Assembly: GCF_019297835.1 (NCBI RefSeq)
Contig: NZ_CP079203.1
Coordinates: 2,780,501-2,844,500 of the forward strand
Direction: 5' to 3'
DNA length: 64,000 nucleotides
DNA from: Sphingomonas sanguinis
GTDB taxonomy: Bacteria; Pseudomonadota; Alphaproteobacteria; Sphingomonadales; Sphingomonadaceae
The position numbers and the translations under genes were made by a program. Below the pieces are notes generated by a model. The model did not search any database. It was not told the DNA's origin and saw only the letters and a list, made by a program, of their open reading frames with translations. Shown here one piece after another: positions 8,962 through 17,738 of this stretch (its first letter is position 1; each line of letters begins with the position of its first letter).

Positions 8962-9553
8962 GATAATGCTCCATGCGCTGCAGGTAACGGGCGAGCACGT
9001 CGATCTCGATATTGACGCGCTGGCCTTCGGTGATGCCGCCCAGCGTGGTGACGGCGGCGGTGTGGGGGATGATGTTCAGGCCGAAGACCGTACCATCAGC
9101 GCCGTCCTCGACGCTGTTGACGGTCAGCGAGACGCCGTCGACCGTCACCGAGCCCTTGGTCGCCATGAAGGGGGCAAGGTCGGCAGGCACGGATACGAAG
9201 ACGCGGTGCGATCCGCCTTCCTCGGCGACCGACACGACATGGCCGACGCCGTCGACATGGCCGGTGACGATATGCCCGCCCAGCTCGTCGCCCAGCTTCA
9301 TCGCGCGTTCGAGGTTCAGGCGCTGGCCGATCGTCCACTGGTCGGCGGTCCGCCCGATCGTCTCGGCCGAGACGTCGACCGCGAACCAGCCGGGGCCTTT
9401 CTCGACCACGGTCAGGCAGACGCCCGAACAGGCGATCGACGCGCCCAGCTCGATGCTGGCCGTATCATAGGCGGTGGCGATGACGACTCGCGTGTCGCCG
9501 CGCGTTTCCACGCTGGTGACGGAGCCGATGTCGGTGACGATCCCGGTAAACAT
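8951..9553 (-). CDS. ribE: Riboflavin synthase, alpha subunit
   Basis: Dismutates two lumazine molecules to riboflavin. The 200-residue protein starts MFTGIVTDIGSV and consists of two lumazine-binding repeats (about 1-90 and 95-190), with the repeat signatures ACSGVCLTVV and VDGVSLTVNSV. The start at 9553 excludes 24 residues of unrelated upstream sequence. It begins only 2 bases from the end of ribD and runs into ribBA. Confidence 0.95.
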   Translation of the reverse strand: MFTGIVTDIGSVTSVETRGDTRVVIATAYDTASIELGASIACSGVCLTVVEKGPGWFAVDVSAETIGRTADQWTIGQRLNLERAMKLGDELGGHIVTGHVDGVGHVVSVAEEGGSHRVFVSVPADLAPFMATKGSVTVDGVSLTVNSVEDGADGTVFGLNIIPHTAAVTTLGGITEGQRVNIEIDVLARYLQRMEHYRGR

Positions 9554-9554
9554 A

Positions 9555-10523
9555 TCAGTCGCGCTCGTAGACCTCCAACCGGTCGCTGCCAAGCATCCGC
9601 GAATCCGCCAGCCGCCAGCGGCCATGCGCCTCCGCCAGCCGGGTCAGCCCGATATCCCCCAGGGCCGCGCGTCCTTCGCCGATCAGGATCGGCGCGCGGT
9701 AGAGGAGCAGCCGGTCGACCCGGTCTTCGGCGAGGAAGGCGGAGGCGGTTTTCGCGCCGCCCTCGACCATCAGCCGGTCGACGCCGGCCAGATCGGCGGT
9801 GGCGGCGGGGGAGGGGATGGTCTCCCAGCCCGGTTCGGCGGTGCGGGAAAGCAGGATGCGGCGCGGCGAGCGGCTTTCCAGTCCGGGCAGGCGAACGTCG
9901 AGCCGGGGCGAATCCGCCTCCAGCGTGCCGCGCCCGACCAGGATCGCCTCATGGCGGCTGCGCTCCAGATGGGTGTGGGCGCGCGCTTCGGGGCCGGTGA
10001 TCCAGCGGCTTTCGCCATCGGGCCGGGCGATCCGCCCGTCGAGCGAGGTGGCGAGCTTCAGCGTGACGAAGGGGCGGCCCCTGGCCCGGCGGGTCAGGAA
10101 GCCCGCGATCATCGCGCGGGCCTCGGCCTCGCGCACGCCGGTCGTCACCGCAATGCCGGCGGCGCGGGCGCGGGCGAAGCCGATGCCATCGGTGCGCGGA
10201 TCGGGATCGCCCATCGCCGCGACGATGCGCGCGACTCGGGCGGCGATCAGCAGGTCGGTGCAGGCGGGGCCACGGGGCGAGACATGGGCGCAAGGCTCCA
10301 GCGTGACATAGGCGGTGGCCCCGCGTGCCGCCTCGCCCGCTTCGGCCAGCGCCATCGCCTCGGCATGGGGACGGCCGCCGGGTTGCGTCCAGCCGCGCCC
10401 GACCACCCGGCCCCCACGGACGATCACGCAGCCGATATTGGGATTGGGCGCGGTCCGCCCGACGCCGTGATCCGCCAGCGCCAGCGCGGCCCCCATCCAG
10501 CGATGGTCGGTCAGAAGCCCCAC
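9555..10523 (-). CDS. ribD: Bifunctional diaminohydroxyphosphoribosylaminopyrimidine deaminase / 5-amino-6-(5-phosphoribosylamino)uracil reductase
   Basis: Catalyses two consecutive steps of riboflavin synthesis. The deaminase domain (1-145) has the zinc motif HAE (53-55) and PCAH (77-80) with a further Cys at 88. The reductase domain (about 150-320) has FVTLKLATSLDGRIA and the late motif VEGGAKTASAFL. The N terminus DHRWMGAALALA aligns with the family pattern D-x-R-[YF]-M, so the start is upstream of the ATG at 10496. The GTG at 10523, overlapping the end of the upstream gene, is the best candidate. Confidence 0.93.
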   Translation of the reverse strand: MGLLTDHRWMGAALALADHGVGRTAPNPNIGCVIVRGGRVVGRGWTQPGGRPHAEAMALAEAGEAARGATAYVTLEPCAHVSPRGPACTDLLIAARVARIVAAMGDPDPRTDGIGFARARAAGIAVTTGVREAEARAMIAGFLTRRARGRPFVTLKLATSLDGRIARPDGESRWITGPEARAHTHLERSRHEAILVGRGTLEADSPRLDVRLPGLESRSPRRILLSRTAEPGWETIPSPAATADLAGVDRLMVEGGAKTASAFLAEDRVDRLLLYRAPILIGEGRAALGDIGLTRLAEAHGRWRLADSRMLGSDRLEVYERD

Positions 10524-10858
10524 TTGGTCAGCGCGTCGTCGACCTTCTTGAACTCGGCGCGGCGCTGATCCTGCGCGGCCTTTTCCTCGGCCAGCCGCTC
10601 CTTCTTCTTCACATAGTCGATCTTCTGCTGCGCCCTGATCTGCACATCGGTGCGGTCGGCGGGCCATTGTTCGACATAGATGATGTTGGGCTTGTACGGC
10701 ACCGGCACATAATCGTCGCGCGCAAAGGCGTAGATGAAGAAGCCGGTGATCCCGACCGCGATCATCAGGAACACCAGCTCATAGGGCTGGCGCTGCGACA
10801 GGAAGAACCGCAGGTCGCGAATCGCGCGCATGGGGGAGAAGCGGCCGAAGAACGACAT
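10511..10858 (-). CDS. Small membrane protein of unknown function
   Basis: A protein of 115 residues. A basic N terminus (FGRFSPMRAIRDLRFFLSQRQ) is followed by one membrane segment (ELVFLMIAVGITGFFIYAFA, about 27-46). A C-terminal region rich in Lys, Glu and Arg (KKKERLAEEKAAQDQRR) is probably a short coiled coil. No characterised family was recognised. It ends inside the start region of ribD, so it heads the riboflavin operon. The next 290 bases upstream hold an R2 repeat and no FMN riboswitch that I could see. Confidence 0.7.
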   Translation of the reverse strand: MSFFGRFSPMRAIRDLRFFLSQRQPYELVFLMIAVGITGFFIYAFARDDYVPVPYKPNIIYVEQWPADRTDVQIRAQQKIDYVKKKERLAEEKAAQDQRRAEFKKVDDALTKWGF

Positions 10859-10936
10859 GGGGGGAATGTAGGCGTTGCGGGCGTGGGATGCCAGTGGGGT
10901 TGGGTTGATCTTGGGAGGTGGTCTCGGTGAGACTCC

Positions 10937-11055
10937 TTTCCCTCCCCCATCCCCTCCCGCTGGCGGGAGGGGCGCGCCAAGAGCCGCGCTCACGAATTGA
11001 TCGAACCCTTTGATCTTGCCGCTCCCCTCCCGCAGGCGGGAGGGGATGGGGGAGG
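10937..11055. repeat. Intergenic palindromic repeat, family R2
   Basis: Inverted copies of a unit built on CTCCCGC-TGGCGGGAGGGG at 10950-10972 and CCCCTCCCGCAGGCGGGAGG at 11025-11045. Each copy is itself palindromic and is followed or preceded by a GGGATGGGGGAGGG tail. Other copies are at 35207-35315 and 45361-45482. Confidence 0.8.
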
Positions 11056-11147
11056 GCAGGGCCCCAGGCGATGCCCCATCGAACGGCACGAAAAAGGGCG
11101 GCCGCATCGCGACCGCCCCCTTCCTTTCCACAAAGGACCTGCGCGAA

Positions 11148-12050
11148 TTACGCGACGGTCTTCATCTTCTCGGCGGCGACCGCGACGCGGTTGCTCAGCG
11201 GCTGGGCGATCTCGCCGGCCAGCTTCATCATGTGCTCGGTCGAGCGCGAGGTTTCGGCGACCATCGAGTCGAAGGCCGAGCGGGCGAAGTCCGACTGGAG
11301 CTTCATGAACTCGGTCGGCGACTTGACCGACGACAGCGTCTGCAGCGTCTGGGTCGCGGTCTCGAAGGTGCGCTTGGCATAGTCGGCCGCGCCCTGGCCC
11401 AGCGTCTCGGCGCCCTTGGCGGCGATCTTCGACGATTCTACGACGGCTTCCAGATTGGCCTTGTTGAAGGCGATCATGTCTTCGAACAGCTTGGCGCTCT
11501 TTTCCATGCCGGCCTGGGTGCGGGCCTGGGCGTCGCCGAAGAAGGCCTGGGTCTTGGCGGCGGTGTCCTTGGCGGCGTTTTCGATGGTGCTCGTGGCGTC
11601 CATGATGATGTCCTTGGGCTTTGAGTCCGCCGAAACCGCGGCGGTCGGGGAAGAAATCTCGGGCTTGGCCGGTTCGGCAGCCGCCGGAGCGACAGGCTGC
11701 GTGACCGACGCGGCGGGCTTGGCCGCCTCGACCGGCTTCGCCGCGGGGGCAGGAGCCTCGACTACCGGCTTGGCCGGAGCCTTGGGCGCCGGAGCGGGCT
11801 TCGCCACCTTGGCGACCACGGGGGCGGCCACCGGAGCGGCGGACTTTTCGGCGGCGCTGGCCGTAGAGGTCAGCGGCAGGCCGGGGCTGGCCGATGCGGC
11901 GGGCGCCACCGTCTTGGCGACGGGCGGCGTGACCGCAGGCTTGGGATCGGAGGGGAGACCGGGCAGCGTCTTGGCGGCGACCGGCTTGGTCACGCGACGA
12001 GGCTTGGCCACCGCCTTGGCGGCGGGAACGGTCGGCTTGTCCTTGTCCAA
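11148..12050 (-). CDS. Phasin-family protein with long Ala/Pro/Lys-rich N-terminal extension
   Basis: Coats polyhydroxyalkanoate granules. The phasin domain is the C-terminal half, about residues 155-300: an amphipathic helical stretch with AFFGDAQARTQAGMEKSAKL, FEDMIAFNKANLEA, and SPTEFMKLQSDFARSAFDSM. Residues 1-150 are a low-complexity Ala-Pro-Lys-Val extension like those of PhaF-type phasins, which can contact DNA. No normal ATG fits. A TTG at 12050 is preceded by GGGAGA at good distance and keeps the reading frame open. An internal ATG near residue 152 would give a short phasin. It lies downstream of phaC. Confidence 0.85.
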   Translation of the reverse strand: MDKDKPTVPAAKAVAKPRRVTKPVAAKTLPGLPSDPKPAVTPPVAKTVAPAASASPGLPLTSTASAAEKSAAPVAAPVVAKVAKPAPAPKAPAKPVVEAPAPAAKPVEAAKPAASVTQPVAPAAAEPAKPEISSPTAAVSADSKPKDIIMDATSTIENAAKDTAAKTQAFFGDAQARTQAGMEKSAKLFEDMIAFNKANLEAVVESSKIAAKGAETLGQGAADYAKRTFETATQTLQTLSSVKSPTEFMKLQSDFARSAFDSMVAETSRSTEHMMKLAGEIAQPLSNRVAVAAEKMKTVA

Positions 12051-12065
12051 CAGCACTCTCCCGAT

Positions 12066-12127
12066 TTGTTGCGCTGCACAATAGCGATTCGCGGCAACGG
12101 AATCAAGTCTATTGTGCAGTGCAACAA
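12066..12127. promoter_or_regulatory. Paired inverted repeat between phaC and phasin, candidate PhaR operator
   Basis: TTGTTGCGCTGCACAATAG at 12066-12084 and its reverse complement, with one mismatch, at 12109-12127. The 24-base spacer makes the two sites about 43 bases apart centre to centre. Each arm has the TGC-rich partially symmetric look (TTGCRCTGCA) of sites bound by the PHA regulator PhaR in other alphaproteobacteria. The sites lie directly upstream of the phasin start and just past the phaC stop codon. The sequence identity of the arms is seen; the regulator is inferred. Confidence 0.65.
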
Positions 12128-12135
12128 AACCGAAA

Positions 12136-13851
12136 CTAACGCTGTCTGACGTAGCGTCCGGGCGCTTCGTCGAGGGCGGGCAGCGCGCCTTCGCCCGGCA
12201 CCCGCGCACCCGTGACCGCGACGGTCGCGGAGTCGCGCTGGCGTAGCCAGGCGGCCCAGTCCGGCCACCAGCTTCCCTTGGTCTCGGTCGCGCCCGCGAC
12301 GAACTCGCTCAACGTGGCGGCGGGCTGGTCGTTGGTCCAATATTGATATTTGCCTGCCGCAGGCGGGTTCACCACGCCCGCGATATGGCCCGACCCGGCC
12401 AGCACGAAGCGCAAGGGGCCGTTGAACGCCTCGGTGATCTTCCACACGCTTTCGGGTGGGGCGATATGGTCCTCGCGGCCCGCCTGGACATAGGCGGGGG
12501 TGGAAACCTTGGTCAGGTCGAGCGCGACGCCGCCGACGCTCATCGCACCGGGCGTCATCAACAGATTGTCGCGGTACAGGTCGGTCAGATAGGCGAGGTG
12601 CCATTTGGCGGGCAGGTTGGTGACGTCGCCGTTCCAGTGGAGCAGGTCGAACGGCACATAATCGCGCCCCAGCAGATAGTTGTTGGTGACGTAGTTCCAG
12701 ATCAGGTCGCGCCCGCGCAACAGGTTGAACGTCATCGCCAGATAGCGGCCGTCCAGATACCCCTCGGGCGACAGCGCGGCGATCATCTTCAGCTGCTCGT
12801 CATCGACGAAGTGCAGCAGCTCGCCCGCCTTGGAGAAATCGACCTGCGCAGTGAAGAAGGTGGCGCTGGCGACTTTCTCCGCCTCGCCTTTCGCCGACAG
12901 CCAAGCCAGCGTCGCGGCCAGCGTCGTGCCCGCCACGCAGTAACCGACGGTGTGGACAGACTCGACATCCAGCAGATCGCGCACCGTATCGATCGCCTCG
13001 ACCTGCGCGGTAACGTAATCGTCCCAGATCACGTCCTTCATCGTGGCGTCGGCGGACTTCCACGACACCATGAAGACACTGAACCCCTGATCGACCAGCC
13101 ATTTGATGAGGCTCTTCTCGGGCGCGAGGTCGAGGATGTAGAAGCGGTTGATCCAGGGCGGAAAGATCACGATCGGCACCGCCGCCACCTGCTCGGTGGT
13201 GGGGGTATAGTGGATCAGCTCGTACAGGTCGGTGCGCTTGACCACCTTGCCCGGCGTGGCGGCGAGATTGCGCCCCACCTCGAACGCGCGCGAATCGCTG
13301 TGGGTCAGCTGCCCGCGACCCAGGTCGGCCAGCATGTTCTGCAGGCCTTTGAGCAGATTCTCGCCGCGCGTCTCGACGATCTTGTCGAGCACCTCCGGGT
13401 TGGTCGCGGGAAAGTTGGTCGGGCTCATCGCGTCGATGAACCCGCGCGCGGCGAAGCGAATCTGTTCCTTCTGCTTCGGGTCCACGCCCTCCAGCGCGTC
13501 GACCCCGCGAAGCATATGGTCGGAGATCATCTGATAGCTTTGCCGAATCCAGTCGAAGAGCGGCGACTGCCACTGCTCGGCCTTGAACCGGCGATCGGGC
13601 TTGGGGGCCACGCTCGGCTCGGCGGCGGGGTCGACGAAGCGCTGCCACAGCGCCATCGAATCGGACCAGAAGTCGCGGACCCGGCCCATGGTGGCCGGGT
13701 CGTTGAAGCCCGGCACCACCGGCATGCCCTCCGGCGGCGGCGAGAGCGCGGCCTCCATCATCATCTGCTGCGCCCGGCCCATCACCCAGGTCCAGTGTTG
13801 CAACTCTTCCAGCGTGGGAAGGGTGGGGGCTGTCGCGGGGGCGGCCGTCAT
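12136..13851 (-). CDS. phaC: Class I poly(3-hydroxyalkanoate) synthase
   Basis: Polymerises 3-hydroxyacyl-CoA into PHA at the granule surface. The 571-residue length fits class I. The N-terminal PhaC domain is about 80-250, then an alpha/beta hydrolase fold. The lipase-like box GYCVAG carries nucleophile Cys305, with Asp461 in AGREDHIAP and His489 in GSGHIAG completing the triad. The conserved VPIVIFPPWINRFYILDL precedes the fold. The start at 13851 is supported by GAGAGG; upstream in-frame sequence is antisense to alaC. The phasin gene follows 85 bases downstream, so storage polymer and granule coat are made together. Confidence 0.96.
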   Translation of the reverse strand: MTAAPATAPTLPTLEELQHWTWVMGRAQQMMMEAALSPPPEGMPVVPGFNDPATMGRVRDFWSDSMALWQRFVDPAAEPSVAPKPDRRFKAEQWQSPLFDWIRQSYQMISDHMLRGVDALEGVDPKQKEQIRFAARGFIDAMSPTNFPATNPEVLDKIVETRGENLLKGLQNMLADLGRGQLTHSDSRAFEVGRNLAATPGKVVKRTDLYELIHYTPTTEQVAAVPIVIFPPWINRFYILDLAPEKSLIKWLVDQGFSVFMVSWKSADATMKDVIWDDYVTAQVEAIDTVRDLLDVESVHTVGYCVAGTTLAATLAWLSAKGEAEKVASATFFTAQVDFSKAGELLHFVDDEQLKMIAALSPEGYLDGRYLAMTFNLLRGRDLIWNYVTNNYLLGRDYVPFDLLHWNGDVTNLPAKWHLAYLTDLYRDNLLMTPGAMSVGGVALDLTKVSTPAYVQAGREDHIAPPESVWKITEAFNGPLRFVLAGSGHIAGVVNPPAAGKYQYWTNDQPAATLSEFVAGATETKGSWWPDWAAWLRQRDSATVAVTGARVPGEGALPALDEAPGRYVRQR

Positions 13852-13971
13852 CGCATCCTCTCGTTCGTATGAGCCCGTCTTAGCGTCAGGATATTGCGCC
13901 GTCATGTCGGGTCGCATCGGGAAACGAAAGAGGCTAAGGTCCGGGTCCCAAATCGTTACACAGAGGGACCC

Positions 13972-15183
13972 ATGTCCGAAGAGTTCTACCGCATCAAGCG
14001 CCTGCCGCCCTATGTCATCGCCGAAGTCAACGCGATGCGGGCGGCGGCGCGCGCGGGCGGCGAGGACATCATCGATCTGGGCATGGGCAATCCCGACCTG
14101 CCGCCGCCGCCGCACGTCTTGGAAAAGCTGATGGAGGTGATCCAAAAGCCCGACGCGCACGGCTATTCCCAGTCCAAGGGCATTCCCGGCCTGCGCCGCG
14201 CCCAGGCCAATTACTATGGCCGCCGCTTCGGCGTCGACCTCGATCCCGAGACCGAGGTGGTCGTCACCATGGGATCGAAGGAAGGGCTGGCGTCGCTGGC
14301 GACCGCGATCACCGCGCCGGGCGACGTGATCCTGGCGCCCAATCCCTCCTATCCGATCCACACCTTCGGCTTCATCATCGCGGGCGCGACCATCCGCGCG
14401 GTGCCGACGACGCCCGACGAAGCCTATTTCGAAAGCCTGGAGCGGGCGATGCACTTCACCGTGCCGCGCCCCTCGGTACTGGTGGTCAACTACCCGTCCA
14501 ACCCGACCGCCGAGACGGTGGACCTCGCTTTCTACGAACGACTCGTGGCCTTCGCGAAGAAGCACGAGCTGTGGGTGCTGAGCGACCTCGCTTATTCCGA
14601 GCTTTATTATGACGGCAATCCGACGCCTTCGATCCTTCAGGTGAAGGGCGGCAAGGACGTCGCGGTCGAGTTCACGTCGCTGTCCAAGACCTATTCGATG
14701 GCGGGCTGGCGCATCGGTTTCGCGGTCGGCAACAAGAAGCTGATCGCGGCGATGACGCGGGTGAAGTCCTATCTGGACTACGGCGCCTTCACGCCGATCC
14801 AGGCGGCGGCCTGCGCCGCGCTCAACGGGCCGCAGGACATCGTCGAGAAAAACCGCCAGCTTTATCACAAGCGCCGCGACGTGCTGGTCGAGAGCTTCGG
14901 CCGGGCGGGCTGGGACATCCCGAGCCCTAAGGCCTCGATGTTCGCCTGGGCGCCCTTGCCCCCGGCGCTGGCGCATCTCGGCAGCCTGGAGTTTTCCAAG
15001 CAGTTGCTGACCGAGGCCAAGGTCGCGGTCGCGCCGGGCGTCGGTTACGGCGAGAATGGCGAAGGCTTCGTCCGCATCGCGCTGGTCGAGAACGAGCAGC
15101 GACTCCGTCAGGCGGCGCGCAACATCAAGCGCTATCTCCAGTCGATGGGCGTCAACACGCCCGGCTCGGCCAAGGCGGTGTAA
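13972..15183 (+). CDS. alaC: Alanine aminotransferase, AlaC/YfdZ family
   Basis: PLP-dependent class I/II aminotransferase of 403 residues, very close in sequence pattern to E. coli AlaC (glutamate-pyruvate transaminase). Shared stretches are FYRIKRLPPYVIAEV, GEDIIDLGMGNPD, TMGSKEGLASLA, LAPNPSYPIH and SLSKTYSMAGWRIGF, with the PLP lysine at 239. It is sometimes auto-annotated as LL-diaminopimelate aminotransferase, but the AlaC pattern fits better. The start follows AGAGGGA. It is divergent from phaC with about 120 bases between, leaving room for promoters of both. Confidence 0.88.
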   Translation: MSEEFYRIKRLPPYVIAEVNAMRAAARAGGEDIIDLGMGNPDLPPPPHVLEKLMEVIQKPDAHGYSQSKGIPGLRRAQANYYGRRFGVDLDPETEVVVTMGSKEGLASLATAITAPGDVILAPNPSYPIHTFGFIIAGATIRAVPTTPDEAYFESLERAMHFTVPRPSVLVVNYPSNPTAETVDLAFYERLVAFAKKHELWVLSDLAYSELYYDGNPTPSILQVKGGKDVAVEFTSLSKTYSMAGWRIGFAVGNKKLIAAMTRVKSYLDYGAFTPIQAAACAALNGPQDIVEKNRQLYHKRRDVLVESFGRAGWDIPSPKASMFAWAPLPPALAHLGSLEFSKQLLTEAKVAVAPGVGYGENGEGFVRIALVENEQRLRQAARNIKRYLQSMGVNTPGSAKAV

Positions 15184-15254
15184 GGCGCGGGGTGCGGTGG
15201 CCCGGCCATCGCACCCTGTCGTCGTTCAGGCGTAGGGTCGCGCTTCGATACCCG

Positions 15255-16397
15255 TCACGCCGCGCGGACGGTCCGGGCATGGGCCTGGCGCTGGCGCTTG
15301 ACCGCGTACATCGCGCCGTCCGCCTGCGCGATCAGTGCGTTGAGCGATCCCGCCACCGGCCCGCGCGCCAGTCCGATGCTGAGCGCGGGGTAGCACGGCC
15401 CGTCGACCAGTGCCCCGACGGCGCGGTCGAAACGGTCGGCCAGCACGGCCGCGATCGCGTGGGCCGCCACCTCGTCGCAATCGGGCAGCACGCAGAGAAA
15501 TTCGTCGCCGCCGATCCGCGCCACCGTTCCCCGCGCGCCGATCTCGCGCTGCGCCAGGTCGGCGAGCAGCCGCAGCACCGTGTCACCCGCCCCGTGGCCC
15601 TGGGTGTCGTTCAGTGCCTTGAACCGGTCGATATCGATCAGCAGCAGTGTGACCGGGCCATGCAGCCCGGCCTCGATCCCTTTCAACCCGAACCGGTTGA
15701 GCGCGCCGGTCAGGCAGTCGCGGCTGGCCTGTTCGGACAAGGCGCGCTGGACTCGTTCGGCATCGATCAGCAGCAGCGCCAGATGGCTGAGCGACACCAG
15801 GATGATCGCGATGCCGACGCTCCAGTCGGCGGTAACCTGCGCGGTGCTTTCCCAGACCGGATCGCCCCATGCCACCACCAGCAGCGCGGTGCGTGTCAGG
15901 AACAACGGTACCGAGGCGGCGAACAACAGCCCCATGACCCAGGCGGTGCGGATATTCTCCGTCCGCGCGATATGGATCAGCATCCATGCGGCGGTGAAGT
16001 TGAACAGCGTCCGGGTGCCGCCCATAATCATGACCGACAGGCGCGCGTCGCGGTCGCCGAACAGGACGAACGGTACGGTTAGCGAAACCATCACTGCCAG
16101 CAGGACCAGGATCGCGGTCGGCGGCCGTCGCCGGGCGAAGATCGACATGGCATGGATGCACAGGCACAGCCCGATTAGCAGCAGCACGTCGGTGATCCGC
16201 TCCAGCGGCATGAGCCGGGTCCCGTCGAAGCACAGCCCGGCGGCATTGGTCATGCCGATGATGATCTTGCCGGTCCCCCACCAATGCGGCCAGCGACCGG
16301 AGCCGCGGCTGGCAAGGCCGGGAAAGAAATGGAGCAGCCCGGACAGGATGCTGCCCAGCGCGGCCACCACCTGAAGGCTGGCGATATCTAGTATCAT
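15255..16397 (-). CDS. Membrane-bound diguanylate cyclase (GGDEF)
   Basis: Makes the second messenger cyclic di-GMP. Residues 1-212 contain six or seven hydrophobic segments forming a membrane sensor. Residues 222-375 are the GGDEF domain, starting ASRDCLTGALNRFGLKG, with DIDRFKALND and an intact IGGDEFLCV (GGDEF 296-300). The RxxD inhibitory site normally five residues before the signature is absent (ARGTVARI), so product inhibition through that site is unlikely. The 380-residue protein is monocistronic. The start at 16397 excludes a 43-residue non-hydrophobic extension. Confidence 0.9.
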   Translation of the reverse strand: MILDIASLQVVAALGSILSGLLHFFPGLASRGSGRWPHWWGTGKIIIGMTNAAGLCFDGTRLMPLERITDVLLLIGLCLCIHAMSIFARRRPPTAILVLLAVMVSLTVPFVLFGDRDARLSVMIMGGTRTLFNFTAAWMLIHIARTENIRTAWVMGLLFAASVPLFLTRTALLVVAWGDPVWESTAQVTADWSVGIAIILVSLSHLALLLIDAERVQRALSEQASRDCLTGALNRFGLKGIEAGLHGPVTLLLIDIDRFKALNDTQGHGAGDTVLRLLADLAQREIGARGTVARIGGDEFLCVLPDCDEVAAHAIAAVLADRFDRAVGALVDGPCYPALSIGLARGPVAGSLNALIAQADGAMYAVKRQRQAHARTVRAA

Positions 16398-16640
16398 GCT
16401 ACGGTCCCGCAGTCTCGGCGGGCCCCCCTGACCAGCGCAAATCCACTTAATATAGTATAAGTTACGAGATGGTTTCGATCCGGCCTCGAATGGATCCGAT
16501 CCGGCTCGATCGCGACGGCGCTGCACCGGCTGCGTCTCAAGGATTGATCCGGAGCCTCCCTAGCCGCTACGGCGGAGGAGAGACCCGCAAACCGGCCGGT
16601 TCCCCTTGTCGGGGGTGCGCAGCGGCCGACGGAGTGAAGA

Positions 16641-17738
16641 GTGAGCAACGAAGTCGAACATATGCGCGAGCATCTGCTTGCCGCCATCGCCGCCGCGCCC
16701 GCGCTGGACGCGCTGGAGACGGTGCGCGTCGATGCGCTGGGCAAGCAGGGCCGGATCACCCAGCTGCTCAAGACGCTGGGCAAGATGAGCCCGGAGGAGC
16801 GCCAGGTCGAGGGGCCGCGCATCCACGGGCTTCGCGAGGCGGTGACCGAGGCGCTGACCGCCCGCAAGGCGGGTCTGGAGCAGGCGGCACTCGACGCGCG
16901 GCTGTCGTCCGAGCGGCTGGACATGACGCTGCCGGTCGAAACCGCCAGCTTCGGTACGGTCCATCCCGTGTCCCAGGTGATGGACGAACTGGCCGAAATC
17001 TTCGCCGATCTGGGCTTCGCGGTTGCGACCGGCCCGGAGGTCGAGACCGACTGGCATAACTTCACCGCGCTCAACATTCCCGAGACGCATCCGGCGCGCG
17101 CGATGCACGACACCTTCTATCTGGCGGGGGTCGAGCCGGGTGGCGATGAACGCACCGTGCGCCGCGTGCTGCGCACCCACACTTCGCCGGTGCAGATCCG
17201 CACCATGCTCGACCAGAAGCCGCCGATCCGCATCATCGCGCCGGGCCGCACCTATCGCTCCGACTCGGACGCGACCCACACGCCGATGTTCCATCAGGTC
17301 GAGGGGCTGGTGATCGACAAGGGCATCACGCTCGGCCATCTGAAATGGACGCTGGAGACCTTCCTGAAGGCGTTCTTCGAGCGCGACGATATCGTCCTGC
17401 GCCTGCGCCCCAGCTATTTCCCCTTCACCGAACCGAGCGCCGAGGTCGATGTCGGCTACACCATCGAGAAGGGCAAACGGGTCATCGGTGGCTCGGGTGG
17501 GGGCTGGATGGAGGTACTCGGCTCCGGCATGGTCCATCCGAAAGTCATCGAGGCGTGCGGGCTCGATCCGAACGAGTGGCAGGGCTTTGCCTTCGGTTGC
17601 GGCATCGATCGCCTCGCCATGTTGAAATACGGCATGGACGATCTGCGTGCCTTCTTCGACGGCGATATCCGCTGGTTGAAGCATTACGGGTTCGCGAGCC
17701 TCGACGTACCCACGCTGTCGGGAGGAGTCGGCGCATGA
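16641..17738 (+). CDS. pheS: Phenylalanine--tRNA ligase, alpha subunit
   Basis: Catalytic subunit of the alpha2-beta2 synthetase. The 365-residue protein has the N-terminal coiled coil (1-90) and the class II catalytic core with [25 protein letters not shown] (motif 2 region) and [11 protein letters not shown] / [14 protein letters not shown] (motif 3). The start is GTG at 16641. The 240-base region upstream showed no leader peptide or T-box. Its TGA overlaps the ATG of pheT. Confidence 0.97.
   Translation: MSNEVEHMREHLLAAIAAAPALDALETVRVDALGKQGRITQLLKTLGKMSPEERQVEGPRIHGLREAVTEALTARKAGLEQAALDARLSSERLDMTLPVETASFGTVHPVSQVMDELAEIFADLGFAVATGPEVETDWHNFTALNIPETHPARAMHDTFYLAGVEPGGDERTVRRVLRTHTSPVQIRTMLDQKPPIRIIAPGRTYRSDSDATHTPMFHQVEGLVIDKGITLGHLKWTLETFLKAFFERDDIVLRLRPSYFPFTEPSAEVDVGYTIEKGKRVIGGSGGGWMEVLGSGMVHPKVIEACGLDPNEWQGFAFGCGIDRLAMLKYGMDDLRAFFDGDIRWLKHYGFASLDVPTLSGGVGA

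Noticed and set aside
10859..11147. FMN riboswitch upstream of the riboflavin genes
   Set aside because: The conserved RFN core sequences were not found; the stretch is filled by an R2 repeat.
12136..14976. PhaC reading frame extended to 946 residues
   Set aside because: The frame continues antisense to alaC; PhaC homology and the ribosome-binding site place the start at 13851.
16398..16640. T-box or pheM-like leader before pheS
   Set aside because: No leader peptide rich in Phe codons and no terminator stem with T run could be seen.
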